NCBI GenBank assembly: GCA_036489755.1
Contig: DASXFD010000038.1
Coordinates: forward strand, 162,369 to 226,368
Reading direction: 5' to 3'
Source: JABFXX01 sp036489755
Lineage (GTDB): Bacteria; Myxococcota_A; Polyangia; Haliangiales; Haliangiaceae
Length of the DNA: 64,000 nucleotides
Shown piece after piece: positions 18,788 through 27,915 of this stretch. Under the pieces are notes generated by a model. It worked only from the letters and a program-made list of their open reading frames with translations, searched no databases and was not told where the DNA came from. Position numbers and translations under genes: made by a program. Position 1 is the first letter of the stretch, and each line of letters begins with the position of its first letter.

Positions 18788-20748
18788 AGTGATCGCAGGT
18801 ACTCCACGAGCGCCGCCTCGTCGGCGGCGGACAGCCCGGTGATGTCGCCCATCTTGCCGCGGGTCTGCTCGAGCACGTCCATCAGCGTCGCCGCGGTGCC
18901 GTCGTGCAGGTACGGCGGCGTCGACCACACGCCCGATAGCGACGGCGTGTCGAACATGCAGGCGGCGCGCGGATCGTTGTCGATGTCGTCGTGCATGACG
19001 TCGGGATACGCGCCGGTGTTGCACGTGCCGACGTCGTGGAGCAGCACGCACGGCGCGGCCGGCGGCGAGCCGCACGTCGGCTGCGTGAGATCGAGCGTCG
19101 GGTCGTACATGCCGGAGTCGGTGAAGCGCGGGCCGTTGTGGCAGCCGGAGCAGCCGACCGTCGGGTCGTCGAACAGCTCCTCGCCGCGCGCGACCATCAT
19201 CGGATCCGTGGCGGGCGGCACCGGCAGCGGGATCGCGAGGTTCACGTACGCGGCGATCGCGTCGAGCAGCGTGGCCTGCGTGGCCGGATCGAAGTCGCCG
19301 CCCTGCTCGACGTCGATCGTCTTCCAGTAGTCCTGCACTTGGTTGCGATCGGCGGTGCGGAACAAGAAGCCGGTGTTCGTCATGCCGCCGGCGTTGGTCG
19401 GCGTGTCGCGCGGGCCCTGCGCGAACTTCCACGTGACCGCATCGCTGCGGCCTTCCATGTGACAGGTCGCGCACGCGACCCAGTGGTTCGTCGTGATCGG
19501 ATACTCGTCGCTGTTTGCCGAGTAGAACAGCTGCTGGCCGAGCCGCAGCTGTGTGGGCATCGGATCGGTGGTGAGCCGCGGGATCGGCGCGCCGTCGACG
19601 GCGACGGTGCCGTCCGAGCCGATGTCGAGCACGGCGATGTCGCCGGTGTTGCGCTCGTCGACGTACGCGTGCGTGTCGTCGGGTGAGATCGCGATGCCTT
19701 CGGGCATGTGGCCGGGCAGCGGGCGCACGAGCGAGTGCTCGGTGTGATCGCCGCCGACGACGAGCACGTCCTCGCTGTTGGTATCGACCATCAGCGCGAG
19801 CGAGCCGTCGCTGGTGAACGCGATGGCGTGAGGGCCGGAGACCACGTCGCCGAACGAGCCGTCGATGCCGGGCACATCTTGCGCGTCGGTCGACAGCGTG
19901 ACCGAGTACGCGCCCGAGCCGGTCGCGATCGAGATCGACGGAAACGCCGTGCGCTCGAAGTCGAGTGTCGGCTGCGCGGTATCGGTGCCGAGCATCGCGT
20001 GCGTGAACCACACCTCGTCGCTGGTCGGGCGCATCGCCGCGTCGTAGATGCCGCGGACCTGGCCGTGCGCGAGCCGCGGATCGCCGCGCGGCGCCGTGTC
20101 GGGGATCGTCCACGTCGCGAGCACGGCCATCGCGTTCGGATCGAGCTGCGCGGCGCCGGGCCCGAGGAACAGCGTCGCGAGCAGCGTGCCGTCGGGCAGC
20201 CACGCGAGCGCCCACGGCTCGCCGGCGACGCTCACGGTGCCGGCGACCTGCATGTTCGTGACCTTCGCGACCAGTCGATCTTGCGAGCACGCGACGTACG
20301 CGTTGCCGGCACCATCGGTGACCACGCCGATCGGCTCGCTGCACACCGCCACGGAAGTCTGCGTGCTCGACGCGAGATCGATCGCGTACAGCAGGCCGGA
20401 GCGCTCGCCCGTCGCGTACAGCGTGCCGCCGTCGCTCGATAGCGCGAGCGCGCGCGGCATCACCGACGGCGTGTACGAGCCGTCGCTGCCGGCGGCGGGA
20501 GGCGGCGCGAGCTGAAACGTGGCGATGAGCGTGCGCTCGCTGGTGTCGATGGCCGAGATCGAGTCGGCGTCGGCGTTGACGACGTAGAGCCGCGTGCCGT
20601 CTGCCGACAGCGCGATCGACGACGAGTGCGCGAGGGACGGCGCGTTCGTCGTGGCCGCCGCGTCGGGCGTCGGGATCGCGATGAGCGGACCCTTACACGC
20701 GGCTAGCGCGGCGACGATCGCCAAGCTCGCGGCCCGCAACTGGAACAT
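18784..20748 (-). CDS. Lipoprotein with beta-propeller and di-haem cytochrome c domains
   Basis: 654 residues. The signal ends in ALAAC (Cys18). Residues about 45-400 form a YncE/surface-layer-type propeller with repeated blades (SADGTRLYVVNADADSISAI, SSDGGTLYATGERSGLLYAI, SPDDTHAYVDERNTGDIAVL). The C-terminal part carries two covalent haem sites, CATCH (about 424-428) and CSGCH (about 531-535), and resembles the MauG/cytochrome c peroxidase group (TPSLSGVWSTPPYLHDG near the end). It probably transfers electrons or oxidises a partner at the cell surface. It leads an operon with two lipoproteins, which may be partners or substrates. Confidence 0.85.
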   Translation of the reverse strand: MFQLRAASLAIVAALAACKGPLIAIPTPDAAATTNAPSLAHSSSIALSADGTRLYVVNADADSISAIDTSERTLIATFQLAPPPAAGSDGSYTPSVMPRALALSSDGGTLYATGERSGLLYAIDLASSTQTSVAVCSEPIGVVTDGAGNAYVACSQDRLVAKVTNMQVAGTVSVAGEPWALAWLPDGTLLATLFLGPGAAQLDPNAMAVLATWTIPDTAPRGDPRLAHGQVRGIYDAAMRPTSDEVWFTHAMLGTDTAQPTLDFERTAFPSISIATGSGAYSVTLSTDAQDVPGIDGSFGDVVSGPHAIAFTSDGSLALMVDTNSEDVLVVGGDHTEHSLVRPLPGHMPEGIAISPDDTHAYVDERNTGDIAVLDIGSDGTVAVDGAPIPRLTTDPMPTQLRLGQQLFYSANSDEYPITTNHWVACATCHMEGRSDAVTWKFAQGPRDTPTNAGGMTNTGFLFRTADRNQVQDYWKTIDVEQGGDFDPATQATLLDAIAAYVNLAIPLPVPPATDPMMVARGEELFDDPTVGCSGCHNGPRFTDSGMYDPTLDLTQPTCGSPPAAPCVLLHDVGTCNTGAYPDVMHDDIDNDPRAACMFDTPSLSGVWSTPPYLHDGTAATLMDVLEQTRGKMGDITGLSAADEAALVEYLRSL

Positions 20749-20809
20749 CCGCGCAGCGTACTCTGGACGCGCGCAGCGCGCAGTGCCGGAAGTTCCAGAA
20801 CGGGGCAGG

Positions 20810-22699
20810 TCAGAACTGCAGCGCGAGGCGAGCCTGGATCGTCTGTGCCGTGCCCGGATCGCCGACGTTGGTCTGGTTCAGCTGATCGGTGCCGTAGCCG
20901 AAGCCAGGGCCGGTGTAGTTCGCATCGTCGGGGTGTGCCATCGCGCCGAACGGCAACAGGATGCCGTAGGCGAGGCCCGCGAAGATGCGGCCGTCGTGAT
21001 AGCTGAGGTCGATGTCGAACTCGGTGCCGTACATCAGCGAGTTGCCGGGCGTCGACACTGGCTTCATCGCCATCGACGTCACGTTCCATAGCTTCGCCGT
21101 GATGTTCTTCGTGAAGTCGTACTGGACCGACGGCTTGTAGTAGACCGCGTTCGTGACGGCGCCGAACAGATAGCGCCACATGATGAGGTCGACCTGGTAG
21201 TCGCGGTTGAAGTTGAACTGCGTGAGCGTGCACGTGTGATCGGTGTTGCAGATGCTCGGCAGGCCGACCTGGTTCTCGTACGCGATGTTGGTCTGGCCCT
21301 GGACGACGTTGTCCCATTGATCGCCGGTCGCGAAGCCGACCTCGACGCCGAGCTTCAGCTTGTTCTCGACGCCGCGCCACGACCCGCGGACCGCGCCGCC
21401 CATCTTGCGAATGTCCTCGCCGCCGGTGATGCCGAGATCGTCGAGGTTCTGCACCGAGCCGAACTGGCCGACGAACTCGCCCTCGACGTCCCACGGGCCG
21501 TAGCCCCAGTGGCCCCACAAGTCCGGCGTGTACGTCTTCAAGTTGCGCGGGACGTACTTCGTGGTCGGATCGTAGGCGCCGCCCAGCGTGAAGCCGGTGA
21601 AGTCCTCGGCCCAGTCTTGCGTCTTGTATTCGAAGTAGACGCCGTAATCGAGCACGCTGTCGCCGCGGTCGACTGCTTCGCGGAAGTCCTGCGGCGATTC
21701 CATCTTCGAGATCACGCCGACCCAGCCGTTCGAGTCGTCGCTGTCGTCGAGATCGAACGGAGCGCCGGTGTAGCCGGCGTACTGGCCGCCGTTCGCGCCG
21801 AGCGCGTTGGCGTTGCCGGTCGCGCTCACCATGTTCGACGTGAGGCCGGTCGCGTCCCAGTCGGCGGCGACCATCGCGCGCAGCTGCGTGCCGGGGATCT
21901 GCGCCGTGAACGACACGCGATCGACCGAATCGCCGTAGTCGGCGTCGTAGTTGGTCATGCCGGTGACCGGATCGTAGCCGCCGGCGTTCGCCCAGATGCC
22001 CATGCCCCACTGGTTCGGCATGCGGCCGACCTTGATGATGCCGAGCGGCACGGCGATCTCGGCCCACGCGCGCTTGAACTGGATCGAATCGACCGCGCTG
22101 TTCACGCCGCGCACCACGCTGCCCTGCGTGTTCGAGAACGCGGTGACCGGCGGCAAGTTCGTCGATGAATATCCCGGTGCGGCGAGATCGAGCGCGCTGG
22201 GCGTCGAGCCGAGCACCAGGTTGTCGAACACGTCCGCCTGCATGTGGACGGAGATGCCCTCGTCGATGTTGATGATCGGCTCGAGGCGCAGCCGCATGTT
22301 CGCGCCGCGCACGGAGTCGTCGCAGGGATGGTTGAGCGTCTGCGAGTTGCAGGCGACGTCACGCGGAAACGGCGCGCCGCCGATCGCGGGCTCGTCGAGG
22401 AAGCCGAGGTTGAAGTTCTTGAAGTAGTCGCCGCGCAGCCGGAAGTAGCCGTCCATCTCGAGCAGCTTCCAGCGCTTGCGGCGGCTTTTCGGCGGCGGCA
22501 GCGCGGGCGTGGTCGGCAACAGCTCGGGCGATTTCGGCGCCTCGACCGCGACGCCTTCCTTTTTCTCGTCGCCGGCTGGCTGCTGCGCACCGCCCGGTGA
22601 GCCGCCCGGCATGCCGCCCATGCCCGGACCCATCTGCGCCCGGGCAACCCCCGAGAGCGTCATGACGATCGAAATGCTCGAGGCTAGGAAGTAACGCAT
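20810..22699 (-). CDS. Probable outer-membrane beta-barrel protein
   Basis: 629 residues. The signal peptide ends at VARA, followed by a Gly/Met/Pro-rich stretch and a basic RRKRWK segment. From about 75 onward it has alternating strands with aromatic girdles (MDGYFRLRGDYFKNFNLGF, FKRAWAEIAVPLGIIKVGRMPNQWGMG) and ends in an aromatic strand (ARLALQF), as barrel proteins do. RMPNQWGMGIW is typical of porin-like proteins of Myxococcota. Substrate unknown. It lies 61 bases upstream of the cytochrome operon in the same orientation and diverges from the gene at 22813. Confidence 0.75.
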   Translation of the reverse strand: MRYFLASSISIVMTLSGVARAQMGPGMGGMPGGSPGGAQQPAGDEKKEGVAVEAPKSPELLPTTPALPPPKSRRKRWKLLEMDGYFRLRGDYFKNFNLGFLDEPAIGGAPFPRDVACNSQTLNHPCDDSVRGANMRLRLEPIINIDEGISVHMQADVFDNLVLGSTPSALDLAAPGYSSTNLPPVTAFSNTQGSVVRGVNSAVDSIQFKRAWAEIAVPLGIIKVGRMPNQWGMGIWANAGGYDPVTGMTNYDADYGDSVDRVSFTAQIPGTQLRAMVAADWDATGLTSNMVSATGNANALGANGGQYAGYTGAPFDLDDSDDSNGWVGVISKMESPQDFREAVDRGDSVLDYGVYFEYKTQDWAEDFTGFTLGGAYDPTTKYVPRNLKTYTPDLWGHWGYGPWDVEGEFVGQFGSVQNLDDLGITGGEDIRKMGGAVRGSWRGVENKLKLGVEVGFATGDQWDNVVQGQTNIAYENQVGLPSICNTDHTCTLTQFNFNRDYQVDLIMWRYLFGAVTNAVYYKPSVQYDFTKNITAKLWNVTSMAMKPVSTPGNSLMYGTEFDIDLSYHDGRIFAGLAYGILLPFGAMAHPDDANYTGPGFGYGTDQLNQTNVGDPGTAQTIQARLALQF

Positions 22700-22812
22700 T
22701 GGAAGACCTGGTTTTTCTGGAGCATCCGAAAGTGCGGCGGACTATAGGCATCGCGCCAAAGCAGGGTCAATCGATGTCGGCTGAATTGGCTGAACGCAGA
22801 ACGCCGCGATAT

Positions 22813-23769
22813 ATGAGCTGTGTGCCCGCACTAGACCCAGGTCTGCTGCCACGCGTTGCCTGGCTGCTGCTGGTTGCCTGCGCCCCGACGATGAAAATGC
22901 CGGATGAGCCACCGCAGGCCACGCCGGGCGTGGTGAACAAGCTTTCGCACGCACCGACCGGGCGCGAAGTGATGGTCGGCGAGATGTGCCCGCAGGGCGC
23001 TGGCGGCCGAGCGGCGGTCGCGCCGTTACTCGTCAAGAACGTCGGCTGGTCCGACAACGCGAACGACGTCAGCGCGGTGATGGAGCGCGGCGGCGTGCCG
23101 AGGTTCGCCGTGTTCGGCACGGACGGCAAGCTCGCCGGCGCGTTCGATTCGATGGGCGTGGTCGACGTCGGGCTGCCGCAAGAGGTCGCGACCGGCACGT
23201 ACGCGGGCAGCTCGCCGTGCACGTACAACGCGGCCGCAAAGGCGAAGAACGATCCCGGCGCGATCCAGACGCGCGCCGAGGAGCCGAAGTGCACCGCGGC
23301 GCTGAACGGCTGCGGGCTCGCGGTCGGTCCGGTCACGCGCGGCGACGAGCCGCCCGACGTGCCGCAATACCAAACCGGCGGCGCGTGCATCTCCGGCGAT
23401 CAGCTCGCGGTCGACATCGACGGCGATGGCCGCGTCGAGTCGTTCCCGCTGTCGGGCGTGCTCGACAGCATTCGCGGTCCCGCGGCGGATTGGTCGGCGT
23501 CGCCGACCGAAACGGCAGCGTGCACGCCGTCGTTCCAGCTCTACGACATCAAGCTCACGCGGCCCGCCGATCCCAAGAAGCCGGCCGATCCGCGGTCGAC
23601 GGTCACGATGTCGGTGCTCGGTGTCGTCGACCTCGACGGCGACGGCCGCCGCGAGCTCGTGCTGTCGATGAAGTTTCCGACGACACACACGATCGTCGTG
23701 TACTCCGCATCGGAGACCGCGCAACGACTCGAGCTCGCCGGCGAAGCCACGGCATTTCCGGCGCAGTGA
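22813..23769 (+). CDS. Putative lipoprotein with FG-GAP-like segments
   Basis: 318 residues from the ATG at 22813, the start that gives a signal peptide with a lipobox (LLLVAC). An ATG at 22774 is an alternative. Two calcium-binding-like segments resemble FG-GAP/EF-type loops: VDIDGDGRVESF and VDLDGDGRRELVL. Eight or more cysteines in the mature part suggest disulfides. Its stop overlaps the nagZ start (GTGA). No further function can be assigned. Confidence 0.65.
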   Translation: MSCVPALDPGLLPRVAWLLLVACAPTMKMPDEPPQATPGVVNKLSHAPTGREVMVGEMCPQGAGGRAAVAPLLVKNVGWSDNANDVSAVMERGGVPRFAVFGTDGKLAGAFDSMGVVDVGLPQEVATGTYAGSSPCTYNAAAKAKNDPGAIQTRAEEPKCTAALNGCGLAVGPVTRGDEPPDVPQYQTGGACISGDQLAVDIDGDGRVESFPLSGVLDSIRGPAADWSASPTETAACTPSFQLYDIKLTRPADPKKPADPRSTVTMSVLGVVDLDGDGRRELVLSMKFPTTHTIVVYSASETAQRLELAGEATAFPAQ

Positions 23770-24806
23770 CGATCGACGACGACATCGCGCAGCTGTTGTG
23801 GGTCGGCTTCGAGGACCAGCACGCCCCGAATCCGAAGTACGGCGCGATCGTGCTGTTCAAACGCAACCTCGTGCTCGATGGCGAGGGCCGCTGCGATCTC
23901 GGCGCGCTGGTCGCGCTGTGCGAGACGCTGCGCGCCGGCGGTGGGCTCGTCGCGATCGATCAAGAAGGCGGCCGCGTGCAGCGCGTGAAGGAGCCCGCGA
24001 CCGTGTGGCCGCCGATGATGGCGTTTGATCGCATCGCCGATGACACCGGGCTCGCCGAGCAGGTCGGCCGCGCGATGGGCGACGAGCTGCGCGCGCTCGG
24101 CATCGACATCGACTTCGCGCCGGTGCTCGACGTGCACACGAACCCGGCGAACCCGATCATCGGCGACCGCGCGTTCGGCCGCGATGCCGGCACCGTGTCG
24201 CGGCGCGCGCTCGCGTTCGCGCGCGGGCTCGCAGCGGCCGGCGTGCTCGCGTGCGGCAAGCACTTCCCCGGCCACGGCGATACCGCGACCGATTCGCATC
24301 TCGAGCTGCCGCGGATCGATCACGCGGGGCCGCGGCTCGAGACGGTGGAGCTCGCGCCGTTCGCCGCCGCCCATGCGCTGCCGATGATCATGACCGCGCA
24401 CGTCGTGTTCGCGGCGCTCGATGCGGATCGGCCGGCCACGCTGTCGCGTGCGGTCGTGACCGGCCTGTTGCGCGAGCGGTTCGGCTACCCGGGCGTGATC
24501 GTCAGCGACGATCTCGACATGAAGGCGATCGCCGCGACGATGGGCGCCGATGTCGCTGCCATCGCCGCGATCCGCGCCGGCTGCGACGCGCTGCTGCTCT
24601 GCCGCGACCGCGACAACCAGCTGCTCGCCGAGGAGGGCCTGCGCAAAGCCGCCGAGACCGACGCGGAGCTGCGCGGCCGCATCGCCGAGAGTGCCGCGCG
24701 GATCCGCGCGATGAAGCAGGCGCACGCGCAGGCGGCGGCGCGGCCGCCGCTCGACGTGGTCGGCTGCGCCGCGCATCGCGCGCTCGCGCAGAGGCTCGCG
24801 TCGTGA
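23766..24806 (+). CDS. nagZ: Beta-N-acetylhexosaminidase NagZ (GH3)
   Basis: 346 residues from a GTG overlapping the preceding stop. The GH3 NagZ hallmarks are present: AIDQEGGRVQR (about 57-67), CGKHFPGHGDTATDSH (about 161-176) with the catalytic His-Asp dyad region, and the nucleophile in VSDDLDM (about 245-251). It cleaves GlcNAc from anhydro-muropeptides in peptidoglycan recycling and acts in the cytoplasm, which fits the lack of a signal peptide. It sits in a coupled operon between a lipoprotein and a secreted hypothetical protein. Confidence 0.93.
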   Translation: MTIDDDIAQLLWVGFEDQHAPNPKYGAIVLFKRNLVLDGEGRCDLGALVALCETLRAGGGLVAIDQEGGRVQRVKEPATVWPPMMAFDRIADDTGLAEQVGRAMGDELRALGIDIDFAPVLDVHTNPANPIIGDRAFGRDAGTVSRRALAFARGLAAAGVLACGKHFPGHGDTATDSHLELPRIDHAGPRLETVELAPFAAAHALPMIMTAHVVFAALDADRPATLSRAVVTGLLRERFGYPGVIVSDDLDMKAIAATMGADVAAIAAIRAGCDALLLCRDRDNQLLAEEGLRKAAETDAELRGRIAESAARIRAMKQAHAQAAARPPLDVVGCAAHRALAQRLAS

Positions 24807-25471
24807 AGCTGCTCGCGCTGCTGTTGGTCGCCGCGACCGCCGAGGCCGCGCCGCCGAAAGGCTATTCGGTCGTTCCGAAGTCGACGTCGCCCGGCGGCAA
24901 GCTCGCGGTGATCGCACCCGACGATCCGAGCGACACCGATCAAGACACACACGACGACAAGCTCGTCGAGGTCGCGACGGGCAAGGTGATCGCATCGCTC
25001 GTGTCGCGGACCGTGGCGCTCCACGACGGTCACGCCGAGTTCGATCCGCGCTGGTCCGCCGATGGCTCGCTGCTCGAGTGGTACGTCGACGGCAAATGGG
25101 GCTCGTACGCGCTCGTGCTCGTCCGCGTCGCACGCGGCGCCGTCACGTCGCAGATCGACGTGCGCGAGCTCGCGGTCCACGAGGTGCTCGCCGAAGTTGC
25201 GCGCACGCATCCGTCTGCAGCAGCCGCCGCCAAACGCGAAGGTGCGCCAGACGGCTGGTGGTTTCGCGACGGGCTCGCGATCGACGTCAAGCCGGCAGGC
25301 ACCAAGGTCACCGACGATGGGCTCGACGTGCCTCGCCCGGCGCTGCCGCTCGCGCTCGAGGTCACGTACACGTCGAACCCGAAGCAGCTCGACTCGTATC
25401 CGGCCGCCGGCAAGCTCGACGGCACGCTCGCGCTCGCGATCGACGCGCAGGGCAAGCTGACGCGACGCTGA
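24803..25471 (+). CDS. Secreted hypothetical protein
   Basis: 222 residues starting at a GTG overlapping the nagZ stop. A signal peptide (LLALLLVAATAEA) is followed by a beta-rich domain with short WD40-like/PD40-type pieces (SPGGKLAVIAPDD, FDPRWSADGSLLEWYVDG). No catalytic residues are evident. Co-translation with nagZ suggests envelope function. It converges with the double-glycine peptide gene, only 8 bases apart. Confidence 0.7.
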   Translation: MKLLALLLVAATAEAAPPKGYSVVPKSTSPGGKLAVIAPDDPSDTDQDTHDDKLVEVATGKVIASLVSRTVALHDGHAEFDPRWSADGSLLEWYVDGKWGSYALVLVRVARGAVTSQIDVRELAVHEVLAEVARTHPSAAAAAKREGAPDGWWFRDGLAIDVKPAGTKVTDDGLDVPRPALPLALEVTYTSNPKQLDSYPAAGKLDGTLALAIDAQGKLTRR

Positions 25472-25484
25472 GCCGCAACTCAGC
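25467..25484. terminator. Possible bidirectional hairpin between convergent genes
   Basis: GCTGAG (25467-25472) and CTCAGC (25479-25484) form a 6-bp stem with a six-base loop. It spans the stop codons of both the rightward secreted protein and the leftward peptide gene. There is no strong T-run on either side. Confidence 0.35.
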
Positions 25485-25653
25485 CGAACGGCCGCGGGAA
25501 CAACGGCGTGGTCGAGAACGGCGGCGCGTAGCTCATCACCGCGCCCCAGTAGTTCGCCCAGAAGTCGAGCGGCGTGACGATGCCGCGGGCACCTCCGGTG
25601 ACCTGCTCGAGGTCCACGGCTTCGATCTGCTTGGTTTCGGTTTCGGTCTTCAT
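25480..25653 (-). CDS. Double-glycine leader peptide (candidate RiPP/bacteriocin precursor)
   Basis: 57 residues. The first 21 form a leader ending in IEAVDLEQVTGG, a good match to double-glycine leaders (hydrophobic residues at -4, -7 and -12, acidic residues between, GG at -2/-1) cut by C39-peptidase ABC transporters. The predicted 36-residue core is rich in aromatics (four Phe in the last 14 residues region, two Trp, two Tyr) and Pro, with no Cys. Only a weak ribosome binding site is visible. No modifying enzyme, transporter or immunity gene is adjacent: downstream is the convergent nagZ operon, upstream the BatA-like gene, 101 bases away. It may be an orphan precursor matured by machinery encoded elsewhere. 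Confidence 0.6.
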   Translation of the reverse strand: MKTETETKQIEAVDLEQVTGGARGIVTPLDFWANYWGAVMSYAPPFSTTPLFPRPFG

Positions 25654-25754
25654 GATGACCGGCCTATGTGCACGCTCGATGCCGCGGACAATTTGCGCAC
25701 GAATGCTGCGTTGCCCCCGAAAACTCGCTTGCCGGCCAGCGGAGCCGCCGGCAC

Positions 25755-27857
25755 CTAGCGCTGCACCAAGATGCCTTCGGCGACGAGCAGCAGCAGCACG
25801 AGTGCGGCGAGCCCGTGCCACAGCTCGACGCGGCGCTGGTTGTCGTTCGGCGTGGTGCCGGCGCCGGTGCCCGACGGCGGCAGCGCGCTCGCGGCGGCCA
25901 TCGTCAAATCCGAGCCGCGCGGATCGACGTTGATCGCGAACGCGAGCTCGTCGCGCGGCCGCGTCGCGCCGGTCTTGTCGGTGCCGATCACGCGATAGAT
26001 GCCGGGCCGATCGGTGCGGCTGAAGCGCACCGAGCTGCGGCCGGCGATGCGATCGCCTTCGAATACTTCGCCGACGTTGTCGGGCCCGCGAACCTCGAGC
26101 TTCTCGAGATCGCCGGTCGGCAGCGCGACCGAGCTGCCGACGAGGTGCTCGCCGTACGTCGCGGACGCGTGCTTGCGCGCGAGGTAGCGCACGGTTTGCT
26201 GCACGAGCGGCAAGAAGCCGGGATGGATCGGTAGGTCGTTCCAGTCGCGGTCGAGCGTCGACGTGAACAAGAGCGTGCGGCCTGCGCCGATCGACGCCTC
26301 GACGAGCGCGGCCGCGCCGTTCGTGAACCGCGCGAGCACCTTGCGGTCGGCGGTCGCGGTCGTCGGGCCGAGCAGCGAGATCTTGAAGAACTTCGCGTCG
26401 GCGAGCTCGGGTGCATCTTTCGAGAACGGCGTGAAGATCGGATGGTCGGCTTCCCACTTCACGAGGTGCAGCGCGCGGCTATCGCGATCCTCCTGGGAGG
26501 CGCCCCACGTCGTGTCGATCGGATCGCGCAAGCTTTGCGGCAACAGCGGCAGCATCGTGCGGTCATATGCGGCGGGATCGACGCGATCGCCGGGCGCGAC
26601 GAGGATGCCGCCGCCGGCGCGCACCCAATCGGCGAGCACCGCGACCACGTCGGGCGGCAGCGCCGCGACGTTCGCGAGCACGACGACGTCGAAGTCGGCC
26701 ATGTCGAGCGCGTGCTTCTTGGGATCGAGATCCTCGGGCGTGACCGAGCGGACGCGCGTACCGCTGTCGTCGCGATCGCCGGGACGCAGCGCGGCCTCGA
26801 GGTAGAACAGCTCGTCGTCGTGGCGCACGGTGCGCGGATCGCCGTCGACGAGCAACACGCGGACCTCGTCGCGCAGCGTCGCACGTACGTAGCGTTTGTC
26901 GTCGAGCGCGAGGTCGTCGCCTCCGACGATCTCGACGGCGGCATCGGCGGCGCGCGCGCCGGCGGGCAGCGCCGCGAGGAATCGCTTCGTGTTGTGCTCG
27001 TGCGGCCCGATCTCGAGCTGGCCACGCGCGACGACGTGATCGGCGATCGTCAGCGACAGCTCGACCTGCTTCTTGTCGTCGCTGAAGTTGCCGACCTCGG
27101 CATCGAACGCGACGCCGCGGTTGCTCGCGTCGGGATCCGGGTCGACGCGAAGCGCCGTGACCGCGACGTTCGGCATCGATTTCGGCCGCAGGTCGAGCGT
27201 GACGAGCAACGGGCCGTCCTTGCCCCACGGCGCCTCGCCGCCGCGCAGGCCTTCCTTTGCGAGCAGCGACAGCAGGAACACCGTCTTGCGCTGGTGGCTC
27301 GACGCGGCGAGCAGCTGCGCGGCGCGTGCGAGCGCGCGCGTCGTATCGGGCGGCCGCGTGCCGGCGTCGAGCGCGAGCAGCTGATCGCGCAGGCGCAGGT
27401 GATCGCGCGTGAGCTCGGTCGGCTGCTCGGCACCTTCCGACGCGCGCACGATCGCGATCTCCGCTTCGGGGCCGAGCTGCGCGAGGATGCGCTGCGCCTC
27501 GCTCGACGCGCGCTTGATCCACGGCTTGCCGTCGACCATGTAGCCGGCCGCAAACGAGTCGTCGATCACGATCACGGCCGCCTGCGGGCCGCGCATCACT
27601 TGCGGCCCTTTGCGCTCACACGACGTGAACGGCTTGGCGAGCGCGATCGCGATCGCGATGCACGCGATCGCGCGGACGACGAGCAAGATCCGCTCGCGCA
27701 GCCGCAGGCGTCGCGCCGTCTTGCGCTTGGTGCCCATCAGGAACTCGAGCGCGGCGAACGGGACGATCTTGGCGCGGTTGCGGCCGATGAGATGGATCGC
27801 GATCGGCACGCCGACGGCGATCGCGCCTATCAGCATGAGCGGCGCGAGAAAGCCCAT
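25755..27857 (-). CDS. BatA-like membrane protein with von Willebrand-type region
   Basis: 700 residues. The N-terminus matches the BatA/aerotolerance-regulator domain: two membrane helices (about 4-22 and 58-78) around a conserved FAALEFLMGTKRKTARRLRLRER. A VWA-like domain follows (AAVIVIDDSFAAGYMVDGKP), then a region resembling class I glutamine amidotransferase-like folds (VVLANVAALPPDVVAVLADW, RAGGGILVAPGDRVDP), and a C-terminal anchor helix (HGLAALVLLLLVAEGILVQ). Such proteins work with MoxR ATPases in envelope stress or protein assembly. It is the last gene of the DUF4175-peptidase-MoxR-DUF58 operon; a hairpin lies just before its start. Confidence 0.85.
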   Translation of the reverse strand: MGFLAPLMLIGAIAVGVPIAIHLIGRNRAKIVPFAALEFLMGTKRKTARRLRLRERILLVVRAIACIAIAIALAKPFTSCERKGPQVMRGPQAAVIVIDDSFAAGYMVDGKPWIKRASSEAQRILAQLGPEAEIAIVRASEGAEQPTELTRDHLRLRDQLLALDAGTRPPDTTRALARAAQLLAASSHQRKTVFLLSLLAKEGLRGGEAPWGKDGPLLVTLDLRPKSMPNVAVTALRVDPDPDASNRGVAFDAEVGNFSDDKKQVELSLTIADHVVARGQLEIGPHEHNTKRFLAALPAGARAADAAVEIVGGDDLALDDKRYVRATLRDEVRVLLVDGDPRTVRHDDELFYLEAALRPGDRDDSGTRVRSVTPEDLDPKKHALDMADFDVVVLANVAALPPDVVAVLADWVRAGGGILVAPGDRVDPAAYDRTMLPLLPQSLRDPIDTTWGASQEDRDSRALHLVKWEADHPIFTPFSKDAPELADAKFFKISLLGPTTATADRKVLARFTNGAAALVEASIGAGRTLLFTSTLDRDWNDLPIHPGFLPLVQQTVRYLARKHASATYGEHLVGSSVALPTGDLEKLEVRGPDNVGEVFEGDRIAGRSSVRFSRTDRPGIYRVIGTDKTGATRPRDELAFAINVDPRGSDLTMAAASALPPSGTGAGTTPNDNQRRVELWHGLAALVLLLLVAEGILVQR

Positions 27858-27864
27858 TATTTTC

Positions 27865-27883
27865 CGCCTCGCTCGCCGAGGCG
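27865..27883 (-). promoter_or_regulatory. Hairpin immediately upstream of the BatA-like gene start
   Basis: CGCCTCG and CGAGGCG form a perfect 7-bp stem with a five-base loop, ending 7 bases before the start codon at 27857. It lies in the 58-base gap after the DUF58 gene. No T-run follows, so an mRNA stability or translation element, or a REP-like repeat, is more likely than a terminator. Confidence 0.35.
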
Positions 27884-27915
27884 CGCCCTGGCGCTCCGAA
27901 CTCGCTCGCTCGGCA

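Noticed and set aside
25480..25754. A full RiPP biosynthetic gene cluster around the double-glycine peptide
   Set aside because: No transporter, radical SAM enzyme, cyclodehydratase or other tailoring gene is adjacent; only the precursor-like gene is supported.
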